Shown one piece after another: positions 16,221-25,825 of a DNA stretch of 44,163 nt. Under the pieces are notes generated by a model. That model was not told the DNA's origin. It saw only the letters and a list, made by a program, of their open reading frames with translations, and did not search any database. How positions within the stretch are numbered: the first letter of the stretch is position 1; the number at the start of each line of letters is the position of its first letter. A program made the translations under genes and the position numbers. Origin of the DNA: an uncultured bacterium (lineage in GTDB: Bacteria; Bacteroidota; Ignavibacteria; UBA10030; BY39); the NCBI GenBank assembly GCA_937967455.1, contig CALCJK010000016.1, forward strand, positions 91,485 to 135,647. The letters run 5' to 3'.

Positions 16221-17495
16221 ATGGGAAAAATTAATTTCTACATATTTGAAGATAAAAAATTTTCTGATTTTTATCCGCTTACTTATTTAAGGCCTATTTA
16301 TGATCTTAGATGTGGTATATTTTCACTGAAACAAAAAATTGAAAAGTATTTTAACATAAAAAAAACAAACCTTCTATCTCGTACAGTCTTATCTGATTAT
16401 TTAAAGGAATTATATCCTGAGTGTAATGTTAATAAATTTATTGAAGGTGATTCTGTTTTTATTAATGGGAGGCTTATCGCAAATAGTGATGTAGTTAAAA
16501 AAATTTCTTTGAATTTTAAAAATGATATTATTTACAAAAGAGATGATGAAATAGTTTTGGTGTGTATTACAAACAAAACATTAATAAAATTTTTAAATAA
16601 ATGGAAAGTGGATAGTTTTCCCCTGTTTGAAGATAAAGATTTAAAAAACTTTAAGGAAGTACAAATAGATGTAAAACTTGCATCTTATCCATGGGATTTA
16701 ATTGTACAAACAGGAGATGAAATCGAAAAAGATTTTGATTTAATTAGAAGTAAATCTCGAATTAAAAAATATAAAATTAAGCATTCTGAAATTATAAAGC
16801 AGGAAAATGTAATTATTGGTAAAAATTCCAAAATCTATTCGAATGTAGTAATTGATGCCACTGATGGTCCAGTGGTTATTGGTAATGATGTTATAATAAT
16901 GCCCCACACTACCATTATTGGCCCAGCATTTATAGGAGATCAAACAATTGTTAAAATAGGATCTAAAATTTATTCGAACTGTTCGATTGGTGAAGTGTGT
17001 AAAATCGGCGGTGAACTTGACTCAGTAATAATTCATTCTTATTCTAACAAACAACATGATGGTTATTTGGGACATGCATATATTGGTAGTTGGGTAAATT
17101 TTGGTGCTGGTACAAATAATAGTGATTTAAAGAACAATTACTCAAAAGTAAAAGCTATGATAGATGGAGTATTAGTAAATACAAATTTACAACATTTTGG
17201 TATGTTGTTTGGAGATCACTCAAAAACTGGAATTAATATGATGTTTGATACTGGATCTGTAGTAGGAATATTCTGTAATCTGTATGGTGCTGGATTACCT
17301 CCTCGGTACATCCCTTCTTTTGTCCGAGGAACTCCAGAAGGTCCTTTAAAAACCCACTCTCCTGAAACGGCTTTGGAAACAGCTAAAATAGTTATGCAGA
17401 GAAGAAATAAAATATTAACAGATTCGTTAAACAAATTAGTTAGGGAAGTGTTCGAAAACACAAAAGAACAACGCAGTAAATTTAATATTTTATGA
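16221..17495 (+). CDS. GlmU-like sugar nucleotidyltransferase / hexapeptide acyltransferase (alternative bacterial type)
   Basis: This 424-residue protein has an N-terminal nucleotidyltransferase-like region (YPLTYLRPIYDLRCGIFSLK) and a C-terminal left-handed beta helix of hexapeptide repeats (NVIIGKNSKIYSNVVIDATD, GPVVIGNDVIIMP). It matches the Bacteroidota-type GlmU-like family annotated as UDP-GlcNAc diphosphorylase / GlcN-1-P acetyltransferase. The usual LAAGxGTRM motif of classic GlmU is absent at the N-terminus, so the substrate is uncertain. The likely role is an envelope sugar precursor. Its stop overlaps rsmB by 4 bp. Confidence 0.82.
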   Translation: MGKINFYIFEDKKFSDFYPLTYLRPIYDLRCGIFSLKQKIEKYFNIKKTNLLSRTVLSDYLKELYPECNVNKFIEGDSVFINGRLIANSDVVKKISLNFKNDIIYKRDDEIVLVCITNKTLIKFLNKWKVDSFPLFEDKDLKNFKEVQIDVKLASYPWDLIVQTGDEIEKDFDLIRSKSRIKKYKIKHSEIIKQENVIIGKNSKIYSNVVIDATDGPVVIGNDVIIMPHTTIIGPAFIGDQTIVKIGSKIYSNCSIGEVCKIGGELDSVIIHSYSNKQHDGYLGHAYIGSWVNFGAGTNNSDLKNNYSKVKAMIDGVLVNTNLQHFGMLFGDHSKTGINMMFDTGSVVGIFCNLYGAGLPPRYIPSFVRGTPEGPLKTHSPETALETAKIVMQRRNKILTDSLNKLVREVFENTKEQRSKFNIL

Positions 17496-18853
17496 CATAT
17501 AACCTGGAAAATCAAGAGAATATATATAGTGGCGCTCGCGGATTAGCTATAAAAATATTGAATAGGATTGAAAGGACTGATGCATACCTTGATAAACTAC
17601 TTGATTATGAATTTAAAAATAGAGAAATATCTGATTTAGACAAAAGTTTACTCAGTGAATTGGTTCATGGTGTAATAAGATGGAAAAACAGGCTGGATTG
17701 GGTGTTGAATGGCTTTTATCATGGTACTTTTACAAAAGTAGAAATTAATCTTAAAAACGCTCTCAGAGTTGCGGTCTATCAAATATTGTTTTTAGATAAA
17801 ATACCAAATTTCGCTGCCGTTAATGAAGCAGTTGAGTTTGTTAAACGGGTGAATGGAGAAAAAGCAGCTAATCTAGTTAACGCGGTTCTACGTAACATCA
17901 TTCGCAATATATCTGAAATTAAATATCCAGATCCGGATGTTGATCAGGCTCACTATCTTAGTATTTATTATTCTCATCCAAGCTGGTTGGTAAAACGTTG
18001 GCTTTCAAGATACGGATTTGAGGAAACAAAACAGTTTCTCACTGCAAATAATCAAATATCTGATATAAGTCTGCGTATCAATAAAATAAAAATAGAACCT
18101 GCCAGATTCTTGAAAATATTGGATGAATCGAATATTTCATATTCGGGTTCTGAATACATCGATTACTTCGTTCGTGTAAAGAATCTTACCAAGTTGATGG
18201 AAAATAAGTTTTTTGAGAATGGTTTTTTTTCAATCCAGGATGAAAGTGCTGCTATAGCAACAATTCTATTGGATCCAAAACCTGGCGAAACAATTATAGA
18301 TATGTGTGCATCTCCTGGTGGTAAAAGTACACATATGGCTGAATTGATGGAAAATCAGGGGAAAATAATTGCAATTGATAAATATTCACATAAATTGAAT
18401 TTATTAAAGAAAAATTTTTCCCGATTGGGTATAAACATTATTGAACCGGTCTTGGGTGATGCACTAGATATATCATATACTCCTGTTGATAAAATTTTAT
18501 TGGATGCGCCTTGTTCTGGTTTGGGTGTGCTGAGGAAAAAACCTGATATTAAATGGAAGAGGGATCTCAAAGATATCTTAAAACTCTCAGAATATCAATT
18601 AAAGATGCTCAATAATGCGGCGCGACTTGTTAAAATTGGAGGTGTGATAGTGTATAGCACCTGTACTACTGAGCCAGAAGAAAATATTGAAGTCGTAAAT
18701 AAATTTTTAAAACAAAATACTAACTTTGAGTTAGATAATGCTAGAAAGTTTGTGAATTCGATTTTTATAAATGAATTTAATTGCGTGGAAACATTTCCAC
18801 ATAAACATAATATTGATGGCTCCTTTGCAGCCCGACTTTTAAGAACAAGTTGA
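17492..18853 (+). CDS. rsmB: 16S rRNA (cytosine-C5) methyltransferase RsmB
   Basis: This 453-residue protein has the two-part RsmB architecture. An N-terminal NusB-like RNA-binding domain (residues about 15-150, LLSELVHGVIRWKNRLDWVL) is followed by a SAM-dependent methyltransferase domain. Motif I is DMCASPGGKSTHMAEL. The two cysteines of RNA m5C methyltransferases are C341 (DAPCSGLGVL) and C391 (STCTTEPEEN). It methylates 16S rRNA near position 967 (E. coli numbering). The start overlaps the GlmU-like stop as ATGA. Confidence 0.95.
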   Translation: MTYNLENQENIYSGARGLAIKILNRIERTDAYLDKLLDYEFKNREISDLDKSLLSELVHGVIRWKNRLDWVLNGFYHGTFTKVEINLKNALRVAVYQILFLDKIPNFAAVNEAVEFVKRVNGEKAANLVNAVLRNIIRNISEIKYPDPDVDQAHYLSIYYSHPSWLVKRWLSRYGFEETKQFLTANNQISDISLRINKIKIEPARFLKILDESNISYSGSEYIDYFVRVKNLTKLMENKFFENGFFSIQDESAAIATILLDPKPGETIIDMCASPGGKSTHMAELMENQGKIIAIDKYSHKLNLLKKNFSRLGINIIEPVLGDALDISYTPVDKILLDAPCSGLGVLRKKPDIKWKRDLKDILKLSEYQLKMLNNAARLVKIGGVIVYSTCTTEPEENIEVVNKFLKQNTNFELDNARKFVNSIFINEFNCVETFPHKHNIDGSFAARLLRTS

Positions 18854-18868
18854 TATTTTTTATAAAAT

Positions 18869-19885
18869 ATGAAATATTTATATTGGTTATTAATAATATT
18901 TAGTGTAATTTTCGGATTTTTATCTTCGTTTCAATCCAGAAATTTTTATCTTAGATTTAATTATGAGGTTTCAACTTTCTCTATTGTTGGGTATGATAGT
19001 TTGACTGGTGATTTAGGGATAGCGGTTCAGTCAAAATTTCCAAATGTAAGGCCAATAGTTCCATGGGCAGAGGCTAATGTGGGTGCAATCGCAACTCAGT
19101 CGCTTGCAAATACAAGCTATGGTCCGAAAGGTCTTGCACTTTTGAAAAACGGCGCAAGCGCCGAAGAGGCATTAAGAATTCTAATAAGTAATGATTCATT
19201 AAGAGATGAACGACAGGTCGGAATTGTTGATGCAAATGGTAATTCAGCAACCTGGACAGGAAGAAATTGTTTTGATTGGGCTGGTGGTAGTGCAGGTGAA
19301 AATTTCGGAGCAAGAGGAACAATTGTCTCAGGAAAGGGCTTTGCTGCTCAGGGTAATATTTTAACTGGTAAACATGTCATTGATACAATGGTTAATGTTT
19401 ATAAAAGAACTGCAGGTTCTTTAGCTGATAAATTAATATCTGCTTTGGTTGCTGGAGGGAAAGCAGGAGGTGATAGACGTGGTGAGCAATCTGCAGCAAT
19501 TTTAGTTGTTAGAAAAGGTGCAGGTTATGGAGGGGAGTTAGACAATTATATTGATATTAGTGTTTACGATCATCCAAGACCTCTTGATGAGCTACAAAGA
19601 TTATATGAACTTCATAAACTTTATTTCTTTAAATCTGATCCAAAAAATCTAATTAAAATTGATGATAAGATATGTCGTGAATTACAACAAATAATGAAGG
19701 ATAGAGGTTTTTACGATGGCGAAATTAATGGTATTTTTGATGAGAATGTGAAAAGAAAATTAAAAGAGTTTATGTGGTGGGAAAACTATGATGAGCGCGT
19801 GAGAGATGATGATCAGATTGATATTGAAGTGTTAAATGACATAAAAAAAACTTACAAATTATGGAAAATCCAGAACAAAAAATAG
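18869..19885 (+). CDS. DUF1028 (Ntn-hydrolase-like) protein with peptidoglycan-binding-like tail
   Basis: This 338-residue protein starts with a hydrophobic signal/anchor (YLYWLLIIFSVIFGFLSSFQ). The DUF1028 domain covers about 30-250: STFSIVGYDSLTGDLGIAVQ, ATQSLANTSYGPKGL and GGDRRGEQSAAILVV. The last 85 residues (LQQIMKDRGFYDGEINGIFD) resemble a peptidoglycan-binding type 1 repeat. DUF1028 proteins have an Ntn-hydrolase-like fold with no agreed substrate. A wall-localised hydrolase is inference. Confidence 0.82.
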   Translation: MKYLYWLLIIFSVIFGFLSSFQSRNFYLRFNYEVSTFSIVGYDSLTGDLGIAVQSKFPNVRPIVPWAEANVGAIATQSLANTSYGPKGLALLKNGASAEEALRILISNDSLRDERQVGIVDANGNSATWTGRNCFDWAGGSAGENFGARGTIVSGKGFAAQGNILTGKHVIDTMVNVYKRTAGSLADKLISALVAGGKAGGDRRGEQSAAILVVRKGAGYGGELDNYIDISVYDHPRPLDELQRLYELHKLYFFKSDPKNLIKIDDKICRELQQIMKDRGFYDGEINGIFDENVKRKLKEFMWWENYDERVRDDDQIDIEVLNDIKKTYKLWKIQNKK

Positions 19886-19895
19886 AGGAAAATGT

Positions 19896-21131
19896 ATGGA
19901 ATACATGAAAGCAGTAGTTAAAGAGAAACCTTATCCGGGAAAAGAATGGCAGAGAGGTTTCAAATTGGTAAGGATGGAAATCCCCAAAATCACAAGTTCT
20001 GAAGAGGTAAAAATAAAAGTACTTGCAACCGCAATATGCGGAACTGATGTTGGTATTTATAATGCTAAAGATTCTCTTAAAGATTCAATGATGATTCTCC
20101 AAACTCCTGAGGTTATCGTCGGGCATGAGTTTGCAGGAATACTTATGGAGGCTGGTTCTTTAGCAAAAAAGCATATTTTGAATCTATTAAAAAAGTATTA
20201 TGGACAAAATCCAATTGTTAAAAAGTTTTTTGGAAAGAAAAATCAAAAACAGCTAATTAAAGACCCTGACTTTATCAAATTTCTTGAGAAATATTTTTTT
20301 GTAACAGCCGAGATGCATATAACCTGTGGAAAGTGTGTTCAGTGTAAAGCTGGTGACTATCATGTCTGTCAGAATACCGTAATTAAAGGAATACACGCTG
20401 ATGGTTCATATGCTGAGTATTTGATAGTGCCTGTCCAAAACATTCGATTATTTTTAAAGACAGAAATTCCGTTAGAAGTGATTGCATTTATGGATGCAAT
20501 AGGAAATGCTACGCACACAGTGCAATCTGTTGATGTTAAGGGTAAATCTATTGCAATATTGGGTTGTGGGGTTCAGGGTTTGATGGCAACTGCCGTAGCA
20601 AAGTATATGGGTGCAAAAACTATCTTTGTTACAGATGCATCGCATGGTGAATTTACCCACCAAAAGCTTGATAAAACAAGATTTCGACTTGCTCGATTAT
20701 ATGGGGCAAAATATTGCTATGATGTTTCTATTGATCGAGAGCGAGAAATGTTTTATAAAAAAGTTCTCGAAGAAACAAAAAATGCAGGTGTTGATGCTGT
20801 CCTGGAAATGTCGGGTAATTACAAAGCTTATGAAGATGCTTTCAGGGTAGTTAGAATGGGCGGTATAATATCTTTGCTTGGAATACCAGGCGGACAAATG
20901 GTTACTGATTTTGCTAAACATATAATTTTCCCTGGTATAACTGTAAAAGGTATAATTGGTCGAAGGGTCTGGGATACTTGGGATTTAATGTCAAAAATAT
21001 TAAGGAATGGATTAGCAAAGAAGTTTATACAGTCTGGATTTATAACCCACGATTTAACACTTGAAAACTTTGACCAGGGCATTTCAGCGATAATGAAAGG
21101 TGATGCCCTAAAGGTGATTTTAAGACCATAA
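19896..21131 (+). CDS. tdh: L-threonine 3-dehydrogenase (zinc, MDR family), with insertion
   Basis: This zinc medium-chain dehydrogenase oxidises L-threonine to 2-amino-3-ketobutyrate with NAD+. Catalytic zinc ligands are C48 (AICGTDVGIY) and H77-E78 (VGHEF). The structural zinc site is C144, C147, C150 and C158 (ITCGKCVQCKAGDYHVC). The Rossmann glycines are in ILGCGVQGLM, and the end ALKVILRP fits Tdh. At 411 residues it is about 70 longer than E. coli Tdh. Much of the excess is a lysine-rich insertion at about residues 90-128 between the two zinc sites. kbl follows 24 bp downstream, which supports threonine as substrate; another MDR substrate is possible. Confidence 0.88.
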   Translation: MEYMKAVVKEKPYPGKEWQRGFKLVRMEIPKITSSEEVKIKVLATAICGTDVGIYNAKDSLKDSMMILQTPEVIVGHEFAGILMEAGSLAKKHILNLLKKYYGQNPIVKKFFGKKNQKQLIKDPDFIKFLEKYFFVTAEMHITCGKCVQCKAGDYHVCQNTVIKGIHADGSYAEYLIVPVQNIRLFLKTEIPLEVIAFMDAIGNATHTVQSVDVKGKSIAILGCGVQGLMATAVAKYMGAKTIFVTDASHGEFTHQKLDKTRFRLARLYGAKYCYDVSIDREREMFYKKVLEETKNAGVDAVLEMSGNYKAYEDAFRVVRMGGIISLLGIPGGQMVTDFAKHIIFPGITVKGIIGRRVWDTWDLMSKILRNGLAKKFIQSGFITHDLTLENFDQGISAIMKGDALKVILRP

Positions 21132-21155
21132 GTAAAATTAATATAAAGGATTAAT

Positions 21156-22370
21156 ATGAATATTTTAAGAATTATTAATGAAGAATTAAAGAAGTTAGAG
21201 GCTACAAAAACATATAAGTATGAAGTTCCTCTCCAGAGCCCTCAAGGCGGAGTTGTTAAAGTAAACGGGCGTAAGCTAATAATGTTAGCTTCTAATAATT
21301 ATCTTGGTTTATCTAATCATCCAGTTGTTAAAAAAGCTGCTATCCAGGGAATTAAAAAATATGGATATGGTGTAGCTTCAGTCCGATTTATCTGTGGTAC
21401 TCAAGATATTCATCTGGAATTGGAAAAAAAGATCTCAAAATTCATTGGTACTGAGGACACAATTTTATTCTCTTCTTGTTTCGCAGCGAATGAAGGTTTT
21501 TTTGCTTCATTAACTAATGAAAAATTGGGTTTTGAGAATTATAAGGATGTTATTTATAGTGATAGATTAAACCATGCAAGTATAATTGATGGACAGCGCT
21601 TATGTAGACCAGAAACTACAGATAAAAAAATTTATAATCATGCTGATATGAATGATCTTGAACGTCTCTTAGCTGAAGATATGGATAAAAACTATCGATT
21701 TAAAATTATTGCGACTGATGGTGTATTTAGTATGGAAGGGGATCTAGCTCCGTTAAATGAAATAGTTGATCTTGCAAAAAAATACAATGCATTTGTCTTC
21801 GTTGATGATTCGCATGCCGTTGGCGTTTGTGGGGAAACTGGTAGGGGAACTCCAGAAGCAAAAGGTGTATTCGGTAAAATTGATATTTTAACAGGTACAC
21901 TCGGGAAAGCAATTGGTGGTGCAGCTGGAGGTTATATTAGTGGGAAAAAAGATATGATTAAATACTTAAGACAAAAATCTAGACCCTATACCTTCTCAAA
22001 TTCATTGCCTCCTGCAATTATATTCGGAGCAATGGCTGCATTCGATTTATTAATGAAAGATAAATCAATTGTAAAGCGCCTACATAAAAATACTTTTTAT
22101 TTTAGAAATGAAATAAAAAAATTAGGCTTTAAAATTATTGAAGGTGAACATCCAATTGTTCCTATTATGCTCGGGGAAGCTTCAATTGCTCAAGATATGA
22201 GCAATGCTTTGATGAAAGCTGGAGTATATATTAAAGGACTCTGGTTCCCAGTGGTGCCCAAAGGTGAAGCAAGATTGAGAGCCCAAATATCAGCAGCTCT
22301 TTCTAAAAAAGACATCGACAATGCACTCGATGCTTTCGAAAGAGTTGGTAAAAAAATGAAGGTCATCTAA
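21156..22370 (+). CDS. kbl: Glycine C-acetyltransferase (2-amino-3-ketobutyrate CoA ligase)
   Basis: This 404-residue PLP enzyme belongs to the alpha-oxoamine synthase family. The PLP lysine is K251 in [15 protein letters not shown], and the aspartate/histidine pair is in [11 protein letters not shown]. It cleaves 2-amino-3-ketobutyrate with CoA to glycine and acetyl-CoA. The adjacent tdh selects this over KAS, BioF or HemA functions. The product glycine can feed the glycine cleavage proteins encoded 3.5 kb downstream. Confidence 0.93.
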   Translation: MNILRIINEELKKLEATKTYKYEVPLQSPQGGVVKVNGRKLIMLASNNYLGLSNHPVVKKAAIQGIKKYGYGVASVRFICGTQDIHLELEKKISKFIGTEDTILFSSCFAANEGFFASLTNEKLGFENYKDVIYSDRLNHASIIDGQRLCRPETTDKKIYNHADMNDLERLLAEDMDKNYRFKIIATDGVFSMEGDLAPLNEIVDLAKKYNAFVFVDDSHAVGVCGETGRGTPEAKGVFGKIDILTGTLGKAIGGAAGGYISGKKDMIKYLRQKSRPYTFSNSLPPAIIFGAMAAFDLLMKDKSIVKRLHKNTFYFRNEIKKLGFKIIEGEHPIVPIMLGEASIAQDMSNALMKAGVYIKGLWFPVVPKGEARLRAQISAALSKKDIDNALDAFERVGKKMKVI

Positions 22371-22479
22371 TCATCATTGAAAGGTTTAATGTTCAATCAA
22401 CTTTAAAAAAATATACTTTTTATTTTAATTCTTTATAAATCAAGTTATAATGAATTAATATAAGAAACTTCATTGTTTC

Positions 22480-22506
22480 AAATTTCATCATTTGATGGAA
22501 ATTTTA
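22480..22506 (+). repeat. Imperfect inverted repeat before the PAS gene
   Basis: AAATTTCATC and GATGGAAATTT (about 22480-22506) pair through a short loop with one bulged base. It lies just upstream of the AAAGGAG of the PAS gene, where it could act as an operator or a leader hairpin. A TATAAT at 22446-22451 sits upstream without a clear -35. Confidence 0.4.
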
Positions 22507-22521
22507 TGAAAGGAGATAAAA

Positions 22522-23295
22522 ATGGGAACCAAGAACGCAGTCAAGGAAAATTTTTTTCAACTGGGATATGATAAGATAAAGTGGAATGTATATTACATAG
22601 TAATACTTTACTGTGTATTAGGTGGGGTATGGATATATTTCTCAGATGAGCTGATTGAATCTTTGTATACTGATGTGAAAACCATTACAGATATTCAAAC
22701 TTATAAGGGATGGTTTTATGTTGTGATAACCGCTTTATTATTATTTTTAATGATTAACCGATTATATAAGCAATTAAAAAGTTATTATGAGCAAGCATTA
22801 AAAGGACATACAAGTTTGAAGTTGATATTTGATCAAGTAGGTAGTGTAATATGGACAATTGATAAACAGCTACGTTTTACTTCTTCCTATGGCTCTGGAT
22901 TGAACAAATTAAATCTAAGGGTGAATGAGGTTATTGGGAAGACCTTATATGAATATTTTGGAGTAAATGATAATGAATTTTTACCTATTCACTCTCATAT
23001 AAAAGCTTTTAATGGGGATTCTGTCTATTATGAGATGGAATGGGAAGGTAATACCTATCACTGCCATCTTGAGCCTTTGAGGGAAGGAACAGGTGAGATA
23101 AATAGCGTGATCGGTATAGCCGTAGATATTACAGATCGAAAAAAGATGGAAGATAGATTGAAAAATCAGCTAAATGAATTATTACAATGGAAGAATGTAG
23201 TCTTAAATCGAGAAGATAAAATAATGGAATTAAAAAAGGAGGTAAATGCGCTTTTAATAGAACAGGGCAAGCCAATAAAATATTCAAATGTATAA
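22522..23295 (+). CDS. Membrane PAS-domain protein lacking an output domain
   Basis: This 257-residue protein has two transmembrane helices (about 24-44 and 66-84), a PAS domain (about 95-210, LIFDQVGSVIWTIDKQLRFT through VIGIAVDITDRKKMEDRL) and a C-terminal coiled coil ending in ELKKEVNALLIEQGK. The end resembles the linker found after PAS domains in sensor kinases, yet no HisKA, GGDEF or other output follows before the stop. AAAGGAG precedes the ATG. It probably works by partner binding, or is a shortened kinase relic. Flanking genes are metabolic and give no hint. Confidence 0.8.
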   Translation: MGTKNAVKENFFQLGYDKIKWNVYYIVILYCVLGGVWIYFSDELIESLYTDVKTITDIQTYKGWFYVVITALLLFLMINRLYKQLKSYYEQALKGHTSLKLIFDQVGSVIWTIDKQLRFTSSYGSGLNKLNLRVNEVIGKTLYEYFGVNDNEFLPIHSHIKAFNGDSVYYEMEWEGNTYHCHLEPLREGTGEINSVIGIAVDITDRKKMEDRLKNQLNELLQWKNVVLNREDKIMELKKEVNALLIEQGKPIKYSNV

Positions 23296-23316
23296 CAGAT
23301 GCAAATCCTATATTCC

Positions 23317-23345
23317 TTGACTTTAACTTCTATTCTGCGTATATT
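23317..23345 (+). promoter_or_regulatory. sigma70-type promoter of efp-accB-accC
   Basis: TTGACT (23317-23322) and TATATT (23340-23345) are spaced by 17 bp, each one mismatch from consensus. The leader to the efp ATG at 23398 would be about 45 nt. Confidence 0.7.
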
Positions 23346-23397
23346 TTTAAATAATTATTGGATATTTATTAAAAAAATAAGGTTTAAGTAAGTTTTT

Positions 23398-23964
23398 ATG
23401 GCTACTACTTCAGATTTTAGAAATGGATTAACCATTCGAATGGATGGTGAAATTTGGACCATTGTTGAATTCCAACATGTAAATCCTGGCAATTGGCGTG
23501 CATTTGTTAGAACGAAACTAAAAAATTTAAAAAGTGGAAAAGTGATTGAGACACGCTTTAGAGCTGGTGAAACGATAGATGTGGTTAGAATTGAAAGAAA
23601 AGAATATCAATTTTTATATCATGATGGATCATCCCTAGTTTGTATGGATAAAGATACATATGATCAAATTTCAGTTCAAGAAGAAATAGTAGGCGAAGGT
23701 AGCAAATATCTCAAAGATGGTGAAAATCTTGAAATTTTGTTTAATGGAAACGAGATTATTGGCGTAGAACTTCCAATAACTGTGGAATTAGAGGTTATTG
23801 AGACGGTACCAGGAATTAAAGGTGATACAGCAACGGGTGGATCAAAGCCAGCAAAAGTTGAAACTGGTGCTACTGTAAATGTTCCTCTTTTTATAAATGA
23901 AGGAGATGTTATCAAGGTTGACACCAGAACTGGTGAGTATTTAGAAAGAGTGAAAGTAAAATAA
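23398..23964 (+). CDS. efp: Translation elongation factor P
   Basis: This 188-residue protein has the three beta-barrel domains of EF-P, ending with the family signature (GDTATGGSKPAKVETGATVN, then VDTRTGEYLERVK). It relieves ribosome stalling at polyproline. The tip loop of domain I reads VNPGNWRAF, so residue 32 is asparagine where most EF-Ps carry the modified lysine or arginine. No EpmA, EpmB, EarP or YmfI gene is in the window. It is the first gene of an efp-accB-accC run, a common bacterial arrangement. Confidence 0.95.
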   Translation: MATTSDFRNGLTIRMDGEIWTIVEFQHVNPGNWRAFVRTKLKNLKSGKVIETRFRAGETIDVVRIERKEYQFLYHDGSSLVCMDKDTYDQISVQEEIVGEGSKYLKDGENLEILFNGNEIIGVELPITVELEVIETVPGIKGDTATGGSKPAKVETGATVNVPLFINEGDVIKVDTRTGEYLERVKVK

Positions 23965-23985
23965 ATAACCATCTAAGGTGATGTG

Positions 23986-24453
23986 ATGGATTTAAACTAT
24001 TTAAAAAAATTAACTAAAATATTAGTCGAATCTGGTGTTTCAGAGATAGAAATAGAAGAAGAAGGCTTAAAGGTTCGTATAGCCAAACATACTCAGAATA
24101 GTTCAATAATACAGCCACAAATAACCCAACCAAATATTCCTCAGGTAGTTGAAAAACATATGCAAAGTTCTGAACAGCCTGTAAAAGAACAAAAAGTGGA
24201 AGAAACAAAAAAATATCATGAAATTAAATCTCCAATAGTAGGTACGTTCTATCGGGCACCTGCACCTGATGCTGACCCATATGTTGAAGTAGGCAAGATA
24301 GTTAATAAAGGTGATGTATTGTGTATAATTGAAGCTATGAAACTAATGAACGAAATTGAGTCCGATGTTTCAGGCCGTATTGCAAAAATACTGGTAGAAA
24401 ATGCACAACCAGTTGAGTATAATCAGGTCCTATTTTTAATTGAACCAATGTAA
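23986..24453 (+). CDS. accB: Biotin carboxyl carrier protein of acetyl-CoA carboxylase
   Basis: This protein of about 155 residues has an N-terminal segment ([20 protein letters not shown]), a Gln/Pro-rich linker and a biotinyl domain with the modified lysine K119 in the motif [10 protein letters not shown]. The ATG at 23986 is preferred to a GTG one codon before it. AccB carries the carboxylated biotin between AccC and the carboxyltransferase in the first step of fatty acid synthesis. accA and accD are not in the window. Confidence 0.95.
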   Translation: MDLNYLKKLTKILVESGVSEIEIEEEGLKVRIAKHTQNSSIIQPQITQPNIPQVVEKHMQSSEQPVKEQKVEETKKYHEIKSPIVGTFYRAPAPDADPYVEVGKIVNKGDVLCIIEAMKLMNEIESDVSGRIAKILVENAQPVEYNQVLFLIEPM

Positions 24454-24475
24454 TAATTTATTCCGGTGAATTTAA

Positions 24476-25822
24476 TTGTTTAAAAAAATTCTTATAGCGA
24501 ATAGAGGCGAAATAGCTTTAAGGATTATCCGTGTTTGTCGCGAACTCGGAATAAAATCAGTCGCAGTTTATTCAGAGATTGATAGAGAATCACTCCATGT
24601 GAAATTTGCTGACGAAGCTGTATGTATTGGTTCAGCACCAAGCCGTGATAGTTATTTGAATATTCCTAGAATTATAGCAGCAGCTGAAATAACAGGTGCT
24701 GAGGCAATTCATCCTGGATATGGATTTTTAGCTGAGAATGCAAACTTCGCAGAAATTTGTACTTCTTCTGGTTTAAAGTTTATAGGTCCAAGCGCAGATT
24801 CGATCAATGCAATGGGAAATAAGTCATTTGCTAAAGAAACAATGAAAAAAGCAAATGTTCCTGTTATTCCTGGTAGTGACGGTGTAGTAACAAATCTAAA
24901 CGATGCTGTTAAGGTTTCTAAAGAGATAGGTTTTCCTGTAATTATTAAAGCTGTTGCTGGTGGTGGTGGGAAAGGGATGCGAGTTGTAAGAAATGAGGAT
25001 GAACTGGAAAAGAATTTTGTTATGGCTTCAACTGAAGCTGAATCTGCTTTTGGAGATGCTGGTGTATATATCGAAAAATATATTGAACAACCACATCATA
25101 TAGAAATACAAGTATTCGGTGATAATTACGGAAATGTAGTTCATATGAACGAGAGGGATTGTTCAATTCAAAGGCGTCATCAAAAATTGATAGAAGAGTC
25201 TCCTTCACCATTTATTAATGCTGATATTAGAAAAAAGATGGGGGAAGCAGCAATTAAAGGAGCTAAAAGTGTAAACTATCAAGGTGCGGGAACTATAGAA
25301 TTTCTTGTAGATGAGAATCGTAACTTTTATTTTATGGAAATGAATACTAGGATTCAAGTGGAACACCCTGTTACCGAACAAATTACAGGTAGAGATTTGA
25401 TAAAGTTACAAATTGAAATTGCAGCAGGCAAAAAATTGGATAAAAAAAACATTAAACCTGTTGGTCATGCAATTGAATGTCGAATAAATGCTGAAGATCC
25501 TGATAATAATTTTAGACCTTCACCTGGAGAAATCACAGGGTTTCATTTGCCTGGTGGATATGGTGTAAGGGTTGATACACATTGTTACGCTGGTTATAGA
25601 ATTCCACCAAATTATGATTCTTTAATTGCAAAATTAATTGTTTATGCACAAGATAGAAAAAGCGCAATAAATAAAATGATAGCTGCACTTGAAGAATTCA
25701 CTATTGAAGGTATTCATACGACTATACCCTTTCATAAGAAAGTAATGCAAAATGAGTTTTTTAGAGCTGGAAAATACGATACTTCTTTTATAGATAAAAT
25801 CATTTTAACAAATAAGGAATAA
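24476..25822 (+). CDS. accC: Biotin carboxylase subunit of acetyl-CoA carboxylase
   Basis: This 448-residue protein is a full biotin carboxylase. It begins [19 protein letters not shown], then the ATP-grasp glycine loop ([13 protein letters not shown]) and active-site residues in [16 protein letters not shown] and [12 protein letters not shown]. It carboxylates the biotin of AccB using ATP and bicarbonate. The start is a TTG at 24476 with a GGTGA upstream. The length matches AccC, not the larger pyruvate or propionyl-CoA carboxylases. Confidence 0.96.
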   Translation: MFKKILIANRGEIALRIIRVCRELGIKSVAVYSEIDRESLHVKFADEAVCIGSAPSRDSYLNIPRIIAAAEITGAEAIHPGYGFLAENANFAEICTSSGLKFIGPSADSINAMGNKSFAKETMKKANVPVIPGSDGVVTNLNDAVKVSKEIGFPVIIKAVAGGGGKGMRVVRNEDELEKNFVMASTEAESAFGDAGVYIEKYIEQPHHIEIQVFGDNYGNVVHMNERDCSIQRRHQKLIEESPSPFINADIRKKMGEAAIKGAKSVNYQGAGTIEFLVDENRNFYFMEMNTRIQVEHPVTEQITGRDLIKLQIEIAAGKKLDKKNIKPVGHAIECRINAEDPDNNFRPSPGEITGFHLPGGYGVRVDTHCYAGYRIPPNYDSLIAKLIVYAQDRKSAINKMIAALEEFTIEGIHTTIPFHKKVMQNEFFRAGKYDTSFIDKIILTNKE

Positions 25823-25825
25823 AAT

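Noticed and set aside
20611-20850. 79-residue frame on the + strand overlapping tdh
   Set aside because: It is an out-of-frame shadow of tdh; the tdh frame is continuous and conserved through this part, so there is no frameshift.
22446-22451. TATAAT before the PAS gene as a full promoter
   Set aside because: No acceptable -35 lies at 16-18 bp upstream; isolated -10 matches are common in such AT-rich DNA.
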